Assembly: GCF_914484835.1 (NCBI RefSeq)
Contig: NZ_CAJZAR010000101.1
Span: 62,001 to 126,000 of the forward strand
DNA length: 64,000 bases
Direction of reading: 5' to 3'
DNA from: Paraburkholderia tropica
GTDB lineage: Bacteria > Pseudomonadota > Gammaproteobacteria > Burkholderiales > Burkholderiaceae
Shown: positions 44,638 to 53,786 of the stretch, one piece after another
How positions within the stretch are numbered: position 1 is the first letter of the stretch
Layout: each line of letters begins with the position of its first letter
Translations under genes and position numbers: made by a program
Notes under the pieces: generated by a model
Databases searched by the model: none
What the model was told of the DNA's origin: nothing
Seen by the model: the letters and a program-made list of their open reading frames with translations, nothing else

Positions 44638-45420
44638 CTACGCCATGATGTGAACGCCGCCGTCGACGTACACCGTCTCGCCCGACAAGCGGCGCGCATA
44701 CGGCGTCGCGAGCCAGGCACAGGTAAAACCGACATCCATTATGTCGACCAGTTCGCCGAGCGGCGCGCGTTCGGCCGCCTCGGTCAGCAGCAGATCGAAG
44801 TCCTTCAACCCGGACGCAGCACGCGTTTTCAGCGGCCCCGGCGAAATGGCGTGAACGCGAATTCGCTGCGGGCCGAGTTCATAGGCCAGATATCGCGTGC
44901 ACGCTTCGAGCGCCGCCTTGACCGGCCCCATGACGTTGTAATTGGTGACCACCTTGTTCGCGCCGTAATAACTCATCGCGAACAGGGAGCCGCCGTTCTT
45001 CATCAGCGGAGCGGCAAGCCGCGCCATGCGCACAAATGAATGGCAGGAAATATCCATGGCCGCCGCAAAGCCCTCTGCCGAGCAATTGAGCAGGCCGCCC
45101 TGCAAATCGTTTTTCGGCGCCCACGCAATGGAATGCACGAGGATGTCGAGTTCGCCCCATTCGCTCGCGATCCGCTCGAATACCGCTTCCATTTCTTCAT
45201 GTTTCGATACGTTCAGCGGCATGAACACCGGCGCCGCGATCGCGGTCGCGAGCGGCTCGACATAGGTTCGGGTCTTGTCGTCGGCATAGGTGATCGCGAC
45301 ATCGGCGCCGACTTCATGAAACGCTTTCGCGCAGCCCCATGCAATCGAAGAATCGTTGGCGATGCCCGTCACCAGCGCTTTCTTGCCCTTGAGAACGGGA
45401 TGTTGAGTGCTCAGGTCCAT
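44638..45420 (-). CDS. fabI: Enoyl-[acyl-carrier-protein] reductase, FabI-type
   Basis: A 260-residue FabI. The NAD-binding segment is GIANDSSIAWGCAKAF. The catalytic pattern Tyr-x6-Lys occurs in NYNVMGPVKAAL, with the earlier SYYGANK. It performs the last reduction in fatty acid elongation with NADH. It closes an operon with AckA (28-bp gap), Pta and DUF3141, an arrangement known from Burkholderia stress loci, so it is probably an accessory copy rather than the housekeeping FabI. Confidence 0.93.
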   Translation of the reverse strand: MDLSTQHPVLKGKKALVTGIANDSSIAWGCAKAFHEVGADVAITYADDKTRTYVEPLATAIAAPVFMPLNVSKHEEMEAVFERIASEWGELDILVHSIAWAPKNDLQGGLLNCSAEGFAAAMDISCHSFVRMARLAAPLMKNGGSLFAMSYYGANKVVTNYNVMGPVKAALEACTRYLAYELGPQRIRVHAISPGPLKTRAASGLKDFDLLLTEAAERAPLGELVDIMDVGFTCAWLATPYARRLSGETVYVDGGVHIMA

Positions 45421-45448
45421 CAGACTCCCCTATGGCCGTGATGCGGAT

Positions 45449-46630
45449 TCACGCGATACCCGTCGCTTCGCGCGTATGACGGGCGATCATGAGTTCTTCG
45501 TTGGTCGGAATGACCCAGACCGATACCTTGCTCGACGCGGCACTGATACACGGCCCGCCCGATTCATTGGCATTCCTGTCCAATTCAACGCCGCACCAGC
45601 GCGCAAGCTCGCCAACCCGCTGCCGAATCGCCGGCGAGTGCTCGCCAATGCCCGCCGTAAAAACCAGCGCATCGAGTCCCTGCATCGCGGCCGCGAGCGA
45701 TCCCAACTCGCGTCCGATCCGATACGTGTACAGGTCGATCGCAAAGCGCGCCCGCGGATCGTCGCTCGCGAGCAGCGTGCGCATGTCGCCGGAAATACCC
45801 GATACGCCGAGCAGCCCCGAGCGTCGATACAGCAAATCCTCGACGGCGCGCGTATCCATCTTCAGTTCGTCCTGAAGATAGAGAATGACGCCCGGATCGA
45901 GATTGCCGCTGCGCGTGCCCATCGGCAATCCATCGACGGCGGTGAACCCCATCGTGCTCGCGACGCTGCGACCCGCGTCCAGCGCGCACAGGCTGGCACC
46001 ATTGCCGAGGTGCGCGACCACCGTGCGGCCCTTCGCGGCGGCGGGCGCGGTGTCCGGCAACGTTCGTGCGATGTACTCGTAGGAGAGGCCGTGAAAGCCA
46101 TAGCGGCGCACGCCTTGCTCCGTCAACGCCGCCGGCAGCGCGAACGTCGAGGCGAGCGCGGGCTGCGTGGCATGAAATGCGGTGTCGAAGCACGCGACCT
46201 GCGGCACGTCGGGATTGCGCGCGGCAATCACGCGAATGGGCTTCAGGTTGTGAGGCTGATGCAGCGGCGCGAGCGGCGTGAGCGAATCGAGTTCGTCCAG
46301 TACCTCCGGCGTGACGATCACCGGCTTCGAGAACGTCCGGCCGCCGTGCACCACACGATGCCCCACGGCGACGACGCGATGGCCGTCGCGATGCTCGCGC
46401 AGGAACTGGCCGATATAACTGACGGCCTCGTCGTGACCGATGCCGCTCGAACCCCAATCCTTGTCGCCGGTCGGCTGGCCTTGCGCATCGAACGCGACGA
46501 AGCGCGGCATGGAACCGAGCCCGTCGATCTGACCGCGCGTCACGAGCGCCAGCTCGCCGCCATCGACACGAAACGCGCGGAACTTGATGCTCGACGAGCC
46601 CGCGTTGAGCACGAGAATAACGTCGGCCAT
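45449..46630 (-). CDS. ackA: Acetate kinase
   Basis: A 393-residue acetate kinase with LVLNAGSSSIKFRAF at the N-terminus, GHRVVHGG, ACFDTAFHAT, HLGNGASLCAL and FTAGIGEHSP. It converts acetyl phosphate and ADP to acetate and ATP. The 3-bp gap from Pta indicates one transcript. With Pta it gives fermentative ATP from acetyl-CoA during oxygen limitation. Confidence 0.96.
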   Translation of the reverse strand: MADVILVLNAGSSSIKFRAFRVDGGELALVTRGQIDGLGSMPRFVAFDAQGQPTGDKDWGSSGIGHDEAVSYIGQFLREHRDGHRVVAVGHRVVHGGRTFSKPVIVTPEVLDELDSLTPLAPLHQPHNLKPIRVIAARNPDVPQVACFDTAFHATQPALASTFALPAALTEQGVRRYGFHGLSYEYIARTLPDTAPAAAKGRTVVAHLGNGASLCALDAGRSVASTMGFTAVDGLPMGTRSGNLDPGVILYLQDELKMDTRAVEDLLYRRSGLLGVSGISGDMRTLLASDDPRARFAIDLYTYRIGRELGSLAAAMQGLDALVFTAGIGEHSPAIRQRVGELARWCGVELDRNANESGGPCISAASSKVSVWVIPTNEELMIARHTREATGIA

Positions 46631-46633
46631 GTT

Positions 46634-47572
46634 TTACCCCGTCACCCGCGCATCTTCCCTGCGCTTTTCGGCCACGAGCGACGCCACGGCGCACGAGGCG
46701 AGCCGCGTAATCACGCTATCCGCGCGGCTGGTCAGGATCACCGGCACGCGCGCGCCGAGCACGATGCCGGCGGCATCCGCGCCGGCGAGAAACGACAGGC
46801 TCTTGGCGAGCATGTTGCCCGCTTCGAGATCGGGCACCATGAGCACGTTGGCGCGACCGGCGACCGGCGAAACGATGCCCTTGATACGCGCGGCTTCGGG
46901 GTCGATCGCATTGTCGAGCGCGAGCGGGCCGTCGACGAGCGCGCCGCGGATCTGGCGGCGATCGACCATCTTGCACAAGGCCGCCGCCTCGATTGTGGAC
47001 GGCACTTTCGGATTGACCGTCTCCATCGCCGAGAGCAGCGCCACGCGCACTTCAGGAAGACGCAGCGCGTGCCCCAGATCGATCGCGTTCTGCAGGATAT
47101 CGCCTTTCTCGGCCAGCGTCGGCGCGATATTGATGGCGGCATCGGTGATGATCAGCGCGCTTTCGTGCCCCGGCACATCCATCACGAAGCAATGACTCAC
47201 GCGGCGCGCCGTCCGCAATCCGCCCTCGCGGCTGACGACGGCGCCCATCAGTTCGTCGGTGTGCAGGCTGCCTTTCATCAGCGCCTCGGCGCGCCCCTCG
47301 CGCACCAGTTCGACTGCTCGCGCGGCGGCCGCGTGACTGTGCGGCACATCCTCGACGGCGCAGCCGGTGATGTCGAGATCTTCGCGCTCCGCAATCTCCT
47401 CGATGCGCCCTTGCGGCCCGACGAGAATCGGCGCGATCAGACCGAGCGTTTTCGCCTGCAACGCGCCTTCGAGTGAGCTTCGATCGCACGGATGCACCAC
47501 GGCGGTCGCCAGCGGCGGCAGAGACCGGCAATAGTCGATCAGCCGGTCGTACTTTTCGTGTTCACGATTCAC
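46634..47572 (-). CDS. Phosphate acetyltransferase / phosphate butyryltransferase family
   Basis: A 312-residue short PTA/PTB enzyme. It has the C-terminal PTA_PTB features LVREGRAEALMKGSLHTDEL, ITDAAINIAPTLAEKGDILQ and GPLALDNAIDPEAARIKGI. It lacks the N-terminal BioD-like domain of long Pta. Next to acetate kinase it most likely makes acetyl phosphate from acetyl-CoA; phosphate butyryltransferase activity is the alternative. It overlaps the DUF3141 gene by 4 bp. Confidence 0.9.
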   Translation of the reverse strand: MNREHEKYDRLIDYCRSLPPLATAVVHPCDRSSLEGALQAKTLGLIAPILVGPQGRIEEIAEREDLDITGCAVEDVPHSHAAAARAVELVREGRAEALMKGSLHTDELMGAVVSREGGLRTARRVSHCFVMDVPGHESALIITDAAINIAPTLAEKGDILQNAIDLGHALRLPEVRVALLSAMETVNPKVPSTIEAAALCKMVDRRQIRGALVDGPLALDNAIDPEAARIKGIVSPVAGRANVLMVPDLEAGNMLAKSLSFLAGADAAGIVLGARVPVILTSRADSVITRLASCAVASLVAEKRREDARVTG

Positions 47573-49938
47573 AGTGTCTCCTTGCGTCCGAGCTCCGTAT
47601 GGTCGGACGACGTCTCGGTCACCGCAGGCTTCGCAGCGGTGGATCGCGAGGCGGGCGCGCGCTCGATCGGCAACAAGGCACGGATCGTATCGAGCATAGC
47701 AAGCTGCGCCGATGATGGTTCGGCATCCTGAACACGTCGATCGGCTAGCAGTTTTTCAGCCAGTTCGAGCAGCTTCTGGCGATCCTTCCTGTCCTGAAGC
47801 AGATGCGGCAGCGTCGCGAGCGCCGCGTCCGGCTCATAGCGCACGATGATTTCCTGTTCGCCGCGCACGCGTCGCCATTGATCCTCGGGCAGCGAAGGCA
47901 GATACGCGGCGTAATCCTTCGCGAGTTCGCGCTTCAACGCAAGCCGCGCGAGCGGCAGCGGTTCGCCCCGGCGCGCGAGCAGGCACGCGGCGCGGGCGAG
48001 CGCCTCCGTGTAACCGCCCTCGTTGATCGACGCCAGGGCGTCTTTTACGAAAGGCAGATCGCGCGGATTATCGGTCGATTCGGGGTGCCGCGCTGGCGCA
48101 TCGCCGCCGTGATCGTCGACGGGCAGATTGCCGTAAAACGAAAAGAATGCGCTCTCGGTCATCGCGTCGCGCAGCGCGCGATAAAAGTCGAGCGACGCGC
48201 TGATCATCTGCGATCCATAGTGCTCATACGCTCTCGCTGGCGGCGCTTCATTCGCCTGTGCATCCCGCTTCGTCTTGATCGTGTGCGCCGCCGGACCGAG
48301 CCAGGCGAGCCACGGATTCATATCCGAGAACGCCCAGCGTTGCGCGCGCAGCGGGTGAAACTGCCGTTGCAGATGCGCAGTCGATTCGTTTGAGAACGCC
48401 CGCACCCACGGCTGCAACAGCATCTCGTACGCGCGCTGATTCAATTCGGACACGCGCTTCACCGCTTCGAACGGCTGTTCGTCGACCCGCTCGAAACGGT
48501 TCAGCCGCTCGGTGACTTCTTCGAGTCGATACTCGCGAAACGTCACCTCGTAGTGCGGCTTGCCCTCGCTGTCCTTCTCCTCGCCGATTTCCATGCCGTA
48601 AAGACCCGGCGGAAACGCTTCAATCGCCTCCAGCACCGAGGCGATCTGCTGGTGCTCCTTTTTCGCCACCTTGCCCGACACGAATATGCCGAGATGGCCG
48701 ATGCTCTGATGCACGAGCCCGACGATGACCTGGCCGCGCGCCTTGATTTCCTCCGTGCTGCCGTAGACGTCGGCGACCCAGTTGAAGGCCTGCTGCGGCG
48801 GCGTGATGTTGTCGCCGAGCGAAGCGAACAGAATGATCGGCGACTTGATGGCCCGCAGGTCGAAGGCTGCGCCGTCGAGCCCGCGCACGTCGCCCGACCA
48901 CAGCGCGTTGCCGATGAACAGATTGCGCGTGATCCACTCGATCTCCTCGCGGTTCATCAGGTAATAGCCGCCCCACCAGCGCTCGAAATCGAGGAAGCGC
49001 GGCGGCTCGGTATCGATGTTGTCGAACAGGTGATAGTACTTGTCCCAGAAGCTGTTGGCGGGATTGAGGTTCTCGAAGTTCTGCACGAGATGGGCGCCGT
49101 CGAACTTGCCGTTGCCGAGATCCGCACTCAGCGAAGCCAGCCAGCTGCCGCCCAGCATGCCGCCCGAGTAACGCATGGGATTGTCGCCCTCGCCTTCACT
49201 CCACGCGCCGCTCCAGTACGACATCGGCGCACCGTTGATGACGAGCGGCCCCGTATGGTCCGGGTCCGAACTCGCGAGCATCATCGCGGCCCAGCCGCCC
49301 TGGCAATTGCCGACGATCGCCGGCTTCGCGCTGTCCGGGTGCAGCTCGCACACCTTCGCGATGAACTGCTTTTCGGCCGCGCACACATCGAGCAGCGTCT
49401 GGCCCGGCTCCGGGTCGCGATAAAAGATCACGAAATACACGGGATGACCGGCCTTGAGCGCCACGCCCGCCTGCGAATCGTCCTTGAAGCCGCCGATGCC
49501 GGGACCGTGCCCCGCGCGTGGATCGATGATCACATAAGGACGTTTGCGAGCATCGATGACCACGCCATCGGGTGGCAGCAAACGCACGAGCGCGTAATTG
49601 ACGGGCCGCGCCAGTTGCCGGCCATCGACGACGAGTTCATGGCGGAAATGTAGGACCGGCTGAAGACCTTGACGCGTTTGATCGACGAAACCATTTCCCC
49701 GCTGGCGCAAGGTGTCCCAGAAGAGGACGGAACGCTCGGCCATATCCATCGCGTAGCGATAACCGTTCCAGGGATTCCATGCGCTGTCCGGCGTGCCGGT
49801 CTCGCTGAGCCGCTGCGCCGCATCGCTGCAACGCTGATTGAATTGCGTGAGCGCCACGTCCCATCGTTTGGCGAAAAGCCTCGAAACCTTGTCGCCGACT
49901 TCCTGGCAACGCGCGTATTGATTGGCTATGTCGGTCAT
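47569..49938 (-). CDS. DUF3141 protein, PhaC-like alpha/beta hydrolase
   Basis: A 789-residue protein. The N-terminal half is an alpha/beta hydrolase resembling polyhydroxyalkanoate synthases: a lipase-box-like GNC212QGGW with a cysteine nucleophile, NPANSFWDKYYHLFDN, and HQSIGHLGIFVSGKV carrying the likely catalytic His. The C-terminal 300 residues are DUF3141-specific. It heads the Pta-AckA-FabI operon. Homologues occur in low-oxygen-activated loci of Burkholderia, but substrate and product are unknown. True PHA synthase activity is possible but unproven. The start at 49938 gives MTDIANQYAR. Confidence 0.88.
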   Translation of the reverse strand: MTDIANQYARCQEVGDKVSRLFAKRWDVALTQFNQRCSDAAQRLSETGTPDSAWNPWNGYRYAMDMAERSVLFWDTLRQRGNGFVDQTRQGLQPVLHFRHELVVDGRQLARPVNYALVRLLPPDGVVIDARKRPYVIIDPRAGHGPGIGGFKDDSQAGVALKAGHPVYFVIFYRDPEPGQTLLDVCAAEKQFIAKVCELHPDSAKPAIVGNCQGGWAAMMLASSDPDHTGPLVINGAPMSYWSGAWSEGEGDNPMRYSGGMLGGSWLASLSADLGNGKFDGAHLVQNFENLNPANSFWDKYYHLFDNIDTEPPRFLDFERWWGGYYLMNREEIEWITRNLFIGNALWSGDVRGLDGAAFDLRAIKSPIILFASLGDNITPPQQAFNWVADVYGSTEEIKARGQVIVGLVHQSIGHLGIFVSGKVAKKEHQQIASVLEAIEAFPPGLYGMEIGEEKDSEGKPHYEVTFREYRLEEVTERLNRFERVDEQPFEAVKRVSELNQRAYEMLLQPWVRAFSNESTAHLQRQFHPLRAQRWAFSDMNPWLAWLGPAAHTIKTKRDAQANEAPPARAYEHYGSQMISASLDFYRALRDAMTESAFFSFYGNLPVDDHGGDAPARHPESTDNPRDLPFVKDALASINEGGYTEALARAACLLARRGEPLPLARLALKRELAKDYAAYLPSLPEDQWRRVRGEQEIIVRYEPDAALATLPHLLQDRKDRQKLLELAEKLLADRRVQDAEPSSAQLAMLDTIRALLPIERAPASRSTAAKPAVTETSSDHTELGRKETL

Positions 49939-50182
49939 TGCATCACCTTCCGGGCCGCAATTGAAGGGAGGAGAACAGGGTCGCCGCATGATGGTTCGGG
50001 CGGTTGAATACGTCAGCGATACCGCGCGACGGCCGCAGATCAGCGCCTCTTTTGAATAGCGCTGAAATGAAAGGAATACTTATGAATGAATCGGGTGGAA
50101 ACTTTGTTGCGATGCAGTCCCGCCCCTCATCCGCCTCGGTACACCCTGGCAGACGCATGTGACAGATTCGTTACACCAACTG

Positions 50183-50211
50183 GCCGAAACGGCCATTTCG
50201 GCCGTTTCGGC
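50183..50211. repeat. Long perfect inverted repeat
   Basis: Arms GCCGAAACGGCC and GGCCGTTTCGGC flank ATTTC. No T-run follows on either strand, so it is not a standard terminator. It lies about 245 bp before the DUF3141 start. It may be an operator, a binding site for a dimeric regulator, or an RNA hairpin in a long leader. Confidence 0.7.
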
Positions 50212-50276
50212 GCTATCTCCCCCGCCTTGTGCATTCGCACAAACTGCATCGTGCAGACCTTCGCCGCCTTTCTCTA

Positions 50277-50302
50277 TAGGACCATCGGCCGATAGACAGC
50301 CG
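50277..50302. promoter_or_regulatory. Shared 26-bp motif, copy A
   Basis: The site begins TAGGACCA and ends ATAGACAGC followed by CG. It matches copy B at 55189-55214 in 21 of 26 positions without gaps. It lies upstream of the DUF3141 operon and is a candidate binding site for the nearby FixJ-type regulator. Confidence 0.55.
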
Positions 50303-50372
50303 ATGCGATCGTGGCATCATGGATCTCGGCGAGCGGCCTGGTGAAGCGCTGGACGAGCGGTGTCCGCGCGAG

Positions 50373-50579
50373 TCACTCGTTATGGATGCGCAATTTCGAC
50401 GCGCCTCGTAGGGCCTCGCGCACGCGCTTTGCCGCAAGCAGCGGTATATAGTCGAAAACGCGCGCATCCTTGCGAAAAGCCTCGAACGCCTCGGCGTACA
50501 TCTGCGCGACGACGTCCTCCGACGTTGCCGTCAAGGCGGCAATTTCGCGGATCACTTCCTGAATGTCCTGAGTCTTCAT
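50373..50579 (-). CDS. DUF3562 small protein
   Basis: A 68-residue protein with the DUF3562 pattern: EDVVAQMYAEAFEAFRKDAR then DYIPLLAAKRVREALRG. The start at 50579 has GGGGGAG three bases upstream. It follows the carbonic anhydrase gene by 36 bp and ends the response-regulator operon. Function is unknown; DUF3562 genes are common in Burkholderia stress loci. Confidence 0.82.
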   Translation of the reverse strand: MKTQDIQEVIREIAALTATSEDVVAQMYAEAFEAFRKDARVFDYIPLLAAKRVREALRGASKLRIHNE

Positions 50580-50615
50580 GGTCTCCCCCGTCACGCGGAG
50601 GCATGGCTCACCGCA

Positions 50616-51293
50616 TCATCGCGCGCGCGAAGCGAGACGCGAAATCATCCGCTCACCCATTTCGCGATCGATGACCTGGAATGACCGGCTCAGTCGCTCA
50701 TAGGCGTACATGTCGCCCTTCGCGATATCGAACCACCAGCCGCTCAGGACGAGCGCGCCTGCATTGACCTGCTGACGAACGATCGGATAGGTCATGAGGT
50801 GCTCGATCTGCACGAGCACGTTGAGTTGCGATAATTGATCGTGCGGCTTCAGGCTGGCGTCGAGCGGCCCTTCCTGCTCCAGACGAAACGCGGCGTTGTG
50901 CGCGTGGCACAGCCACTTATCGAGGTTCGGCGATTTGAGTTTGGCGCTGCGCGAAAACACTGATTTCATCGCACCACATTCGGAATGCCCGCACACGACG
51001 ATATTCGCGACCTTCAGCACCAGCACCGCGTATTCGATCGCGCTGGCTTCCGAAAGATCGCCGGTCGAGATGCCATCGGTCGTCGCCGGGGGAATCAGGT
51101 TGCCGACGTTGCGCATCGTAAATAGCTCACCGGGAAGCGTCGAGGCCAGCAGATCGGGCACCACGCGGCTATCCGCGCAGGTGACGAACAGCGTATCCGG
51201 TGTTTGCCCCAACGCGAGTTTGCTGAATTTTTCCGCGTAATCCGGCAAACGCTTTTCCCGGAATTCGACGATGCCCGCGATGAGTTTGCGCAT
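50616..51293 (-). CDS. Beta-class carbonic anhydrase
   Basis: A 225-residue beta-carbonic anhydrase. Zinc ligands are C39 (with D41 and R43 in CADSR), H103 and C106 (GHSECGAM). The start at 51293 gives MRKLIAGIVEFREKRLPDYA. It interconverts CO2 and bicarbonate. It lies 17 bp after the DUF2254 gene in an operon led by a response regulator, so it may serve CO2/pH balance under stress. Confidence 0.95.
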   Translation of the reverse strand: MRKLIAGIVEFREKRLPDYAEKFSKLALGQTPDTLFVTCADSRVVPDLLASTLPGELFTMRNVGNLIPPATTDGISTGDLSEASAIEYAVLVLKVANIVVCGHSECGAMKSVFSRSAKLKSPNLDKWLCHAHNAAFRLEQEGPLDASLKPHDQLSQLNVLVQIEHLMTYPIVRQQVNAGALVLSGWWFDIAKGDMYAYERLSRSFQVIDREMGERMISRLASRAR

Positions 51294-51310
51294 GGTGGCC
51301 TCGCAAATAG

Positions 51311-52627
51311 CTAATTCGACCCGCGCAAGCTGGCCGACCCGCCGAGCCCCTGCGAGTCGGGAATGCGCGCCAATGCGAGGTCTTCGGGAAACAGATGCTT
51401 CCCGGCAATCGCACGGTCGAGCAACGATAACTCGATGAGCAAGGCTTCGTGACGATGCTCCGGCAAGCTTTGCAGCAGATTGTCGATCGCCGCGCGCAGA
51501 CGCCGCGCGATTTGAATACTGCCCGCGCCGCACTGCCGTATTTCGCGGAAAGCGATGTGCACAAAATCTTCCCAGTCCGGCGTGCGCAGAATCACGCGCG
51601 GATGCCCGGCACTGTCCGCAATTTCCTCAGTATGCAAGGAGCGCTTGCCCACTATCCGCAGCAACCGTTGCAGTTGATCGATCGCCAGCACCGCCGTGGT
51701 CGGATCGTTGATAGCCGCCGATAGCGCTTTCAGCGCAATATCCACGAGGATCCGAAACGCAAACACGGGGTCCTGCTCCATCGTGCGCTCCGACCCAAAA
51801 GCGACCTGCGCACGCAGCCGCTTTTCGTCGACGACGCCGACGTTGCTGCCATAGAGAAAGAATAGCGGCTCGTCCACGGAAACGAAATCGCCGACTTGCG
51901 GCACGAATTCGATGACCGAATCCGTGCGCCGCGCCTTGGCGACGAGGCGCTCCAGATTCACGGCCAGCACGATGCCCGGTTTGCCGCGATGAATCACGAC
52001 GCGATCGGGTGTTCCGCGCGCGCTGCCGCTTTCCAACGCCATCACGCCACTCGCGGCCGGAAACGGATACACGCTGTCGATCACCTTGATGCCGTGCTGG
52101 CCCACGCGTGCGACGAGGCTCACGGGCCGCAGCGACTTCGCGGCGTAATCGATCAAGAACAGGAACGCTACGACGGAAGCGAAACCGAATAACGCGGCGA
52201 GGAACACCTGAAGCTGGTGCACCTCGTTCTCTCCCATCAAGGCCAGCGTTCTATTGGCGAACAGCAATGTGAAGACGAACAATCCAGAGACGCCGCGAAT
52301 AATGTTATCGCACAGCAGCGTGGTGGCGATGATGCGCGGCGTGTATTGACCGCCGGCGACCTGGATCGCGACGAGCAGCGACCCGAACGTGAACACCAGA
52401 AACGCCATATCGGCCGACACGATGTCGCCGACCAGCGAGCGCGCGCCCGTCATCGTGAGCCCGAACAAGCCGTTCTTCGGATCGAGAATCCCTCTGGCGA
52501 CCAACCATCTTCCGAGCATTTCCGTCGACGGCTTCACCACCATATAGATCGCGACCGCGATGAGCGGCACCGTCCACAGCGACGTCTTGAGATAGCTTTT
52601 CAGGCTGTACCAGCGATTCCAGTCCAT
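51311..52627 (-). CDS. DUF2254 membrane protein
   Basis: A 438-residue predicted inner-membrane protein with four N-terminal hydrophobic segments (LWTVPLIAVAIYMVV, the stretch near residue 65-85, GLFVFTLLFANRTLAL, VVAFLFLIDYAAKSL). The second half is a soluble domain that includes DPVFAFRILVDIALKALSAAINDPTTAV, the hallmark of DUF2254. The function is unknown. ATG 52627 has an AGGGGA site upstream. It follows the response regulator by 70 bp. Confidence 0.88.
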   Translation of the reverse strand: MDWNRWYSLKSYLKTSLWTVPLIAVAIYMVVKPSTEMLGRWLVARGILDPKNGLFGLTMTGARSLVGDIVSADMAFLVFTFGSLLVAIQVAGGQYTPRIIATTLLCDNIIRGVSGLFVFTLLFANRTLALMGENEVHQLQVFLAALFGFASVVAFLFLIDYAAKSLRPVSLVARVGQHGIKVIDSVYPFPAASGVMALESGSARGTPDRVVIHRGKPGIVLAVNLERLVAKARRTDSVIEFVPQVGDFVSVDEPLFFLYGSNVGVVDEKRLRAQVAFGSERTMEQDPVFAFRILVDIALKALSAAINDPTTAVLAIDQLQRLLRIVGKRSLHTEEIADSAGHPRVILRTPDWEDFVHIAFREIRQCGAGSIQIARRLRAAIDNLLQSLPEHRHEALLIELSLLDRAIAGKHLFPEDLALARIPDSQGLGGSASLRGSN

Positions 52628-52697
52628 GTTGCTTTCCCCTGCGCTGCGCCAGGCGATCTCTGCGGAAAATAGCAACCCTTGTGCTGGTCAGTCCAGA

Positions 52698-53387
52698 TCA
52701 GGCGAGAGGAACCGCGCGTGCGTCGGCGGCATGCCAGGCATCGATGGCGTCCGTGCGTTGACGCGACGGTGCAGGTGGATCGATCAGATCGCAATGCGAG
52801 TGAAGATGAACCAGATTCGCCAGCGAATCCGCGCCCATCTTTTCCATCACACGCGCCCGATGAATCTTGATCGTTTTCTCCGCCGCGCCCAGTTCGCACG
52901 CGATGATCTTGTTGGCGCGACCGGACACCACGAGCGCCATGACCTCGCGTTCGCGCGGCGTCAACGTCGCGACGCGACGCTGGATTTCCTCGCTGAGTTC
53001 GCGTTGCTCGAAGCACCGCCTCGCACATTCGAGTGCGCGCTCGGTGGCCTCGAACAGCACCGACTCGTGGACGGGTTTGATGAGGAAGTCCATGGCGCCG
53101 GCCTTCATCGCCGCGATGGCGGGACCGAAATCGCCGTGCGCTGAAATGAATATGATGGGTATCCTGCCGTCGAGCTGGCGCTGCAACTCGATGCCGCTCA
53201 GATCGGGCAACTGGAGGTCGAGCAAGAGGCACGCGGGCGCGCGTCGCAAGTCCGCGCCGTGCATGAACGCACTCGCGCTTTCATAGGCCTGCACGCAATA
53301 GCCGTTCGAGCGTAGCAAACGGGACAAGGCATTGCGGACGTGCTCATCATCGTCCACGACGAAGACCACCGATGCCGGCGTATTCAT
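52698..53387 (-). CDS. FixJ/NarL-type response regulator
   Basis: A 229-residue two-domain regulator. The receiver has acidic VVDDDEH, phospho-acceptor D57 (LLLDLQLPD), a Ser/Thr switch (FISAHG) and K in FLIKP. The C-terminal LuxR-type HTH has LTPREREVMALVVSGRANKIIACEL and KTIKIHRARVMEKMG. GGGAG lies five bases before ATG 53387. FixJ-type regulators often respond to oxygen or redox. It heads an operon with DUF2254, carbonic anhydrase and DUF3562. A partner kinase could be the CHASE2 kinase 2 kb away, but they are not adjacent. Confidence 0.94.
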   Translation of the reverse strand: MNTPASVVFVVDDDEHVRNALSRLLRSNGYCVQAYESASAFMHGADLRRAPACLLLDLQLPDLSGIELQRQLDGRIPIIFISAHGDFGPAIAAMKAGAMDFLIKPVHESVLFEATERALECARRCFEQRELSEEIQRRVATLTPREREVMALVVSGRANKIIACELGAAEKTIKIHRARVMEKMGADSLANLVHLHSHCDLIDPPAPSRQRTDAIDAWHAADARAVPLA

Positions 53388-53786
53388 GGGGACTCCCACG
53401 AGCCGCCTTCCACGCGCGCACTCATCGGATAATTGGATTGGCAGAAACGCGCCATGATCGGGAGCGCTTTAATCGTGAGTTTTTCGTTCTCGATGTCTGC
53501 TCTGAGCATACTGATCTCCGCCAGCACGACATGTCGTCAGCCCGATCTTTTCGATCAATGGCTACTTAACCCATGTGCAGGACGTTCGCCAGTTCATCTT
53601 TACATCTGGCCGCTTCTGCTTACGCAAAGGAAAGTATAGGGAAGAAATTCCGCGTGACAATCAGCTTCCTGGATTTTTTCTGGAAATTTTGACCGCCGGA
53701 ATGTGCGGCAACCCACACTCGATCGCGCTCGCAGCAGATTTTCTGTTTCGCCGACCGGCGCGATGAATGGTTTGAATCAGCGCGCA
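53388..53786. other. Intergenic region upstream of the response regulator
   Basis: No convincing gene is present in these 399 bp. The stretch should hold the response-regulator promoter. No copy of the shared TAGGACCA motif was found here. Confidence 0.45.

Larger units (their letters stand above)
49939..50372. other. Regulatory intergenic region upstream of the DUF3141 operon
   Basis: This 434-bp region has no gene. It contains a perfect 12-bp-arm inverted repeat (50183-50211) and a 26-bp motif (50277-50302) shared with the region upstream of the antiporter gene. The promoter for the DUF3141 operon should be here. Confidence 0.6.

Noticed and set aside
45407..47476. A 689-codon plus-strand open frame across ackA and pta.
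   Set aside because: It is an antisense shadow of two well-recognised enzymes and has the Arg/His-rich composition typical of such frames in GC-rich DNA.
53388..53786. Possible third copy of the TAGGACCA-type motif upstream of the response regulator.
   Set aside because: Only fragmentary similarity (for example GCAGGACG) was seen, well below the 21 of 26 match between copies A and B.
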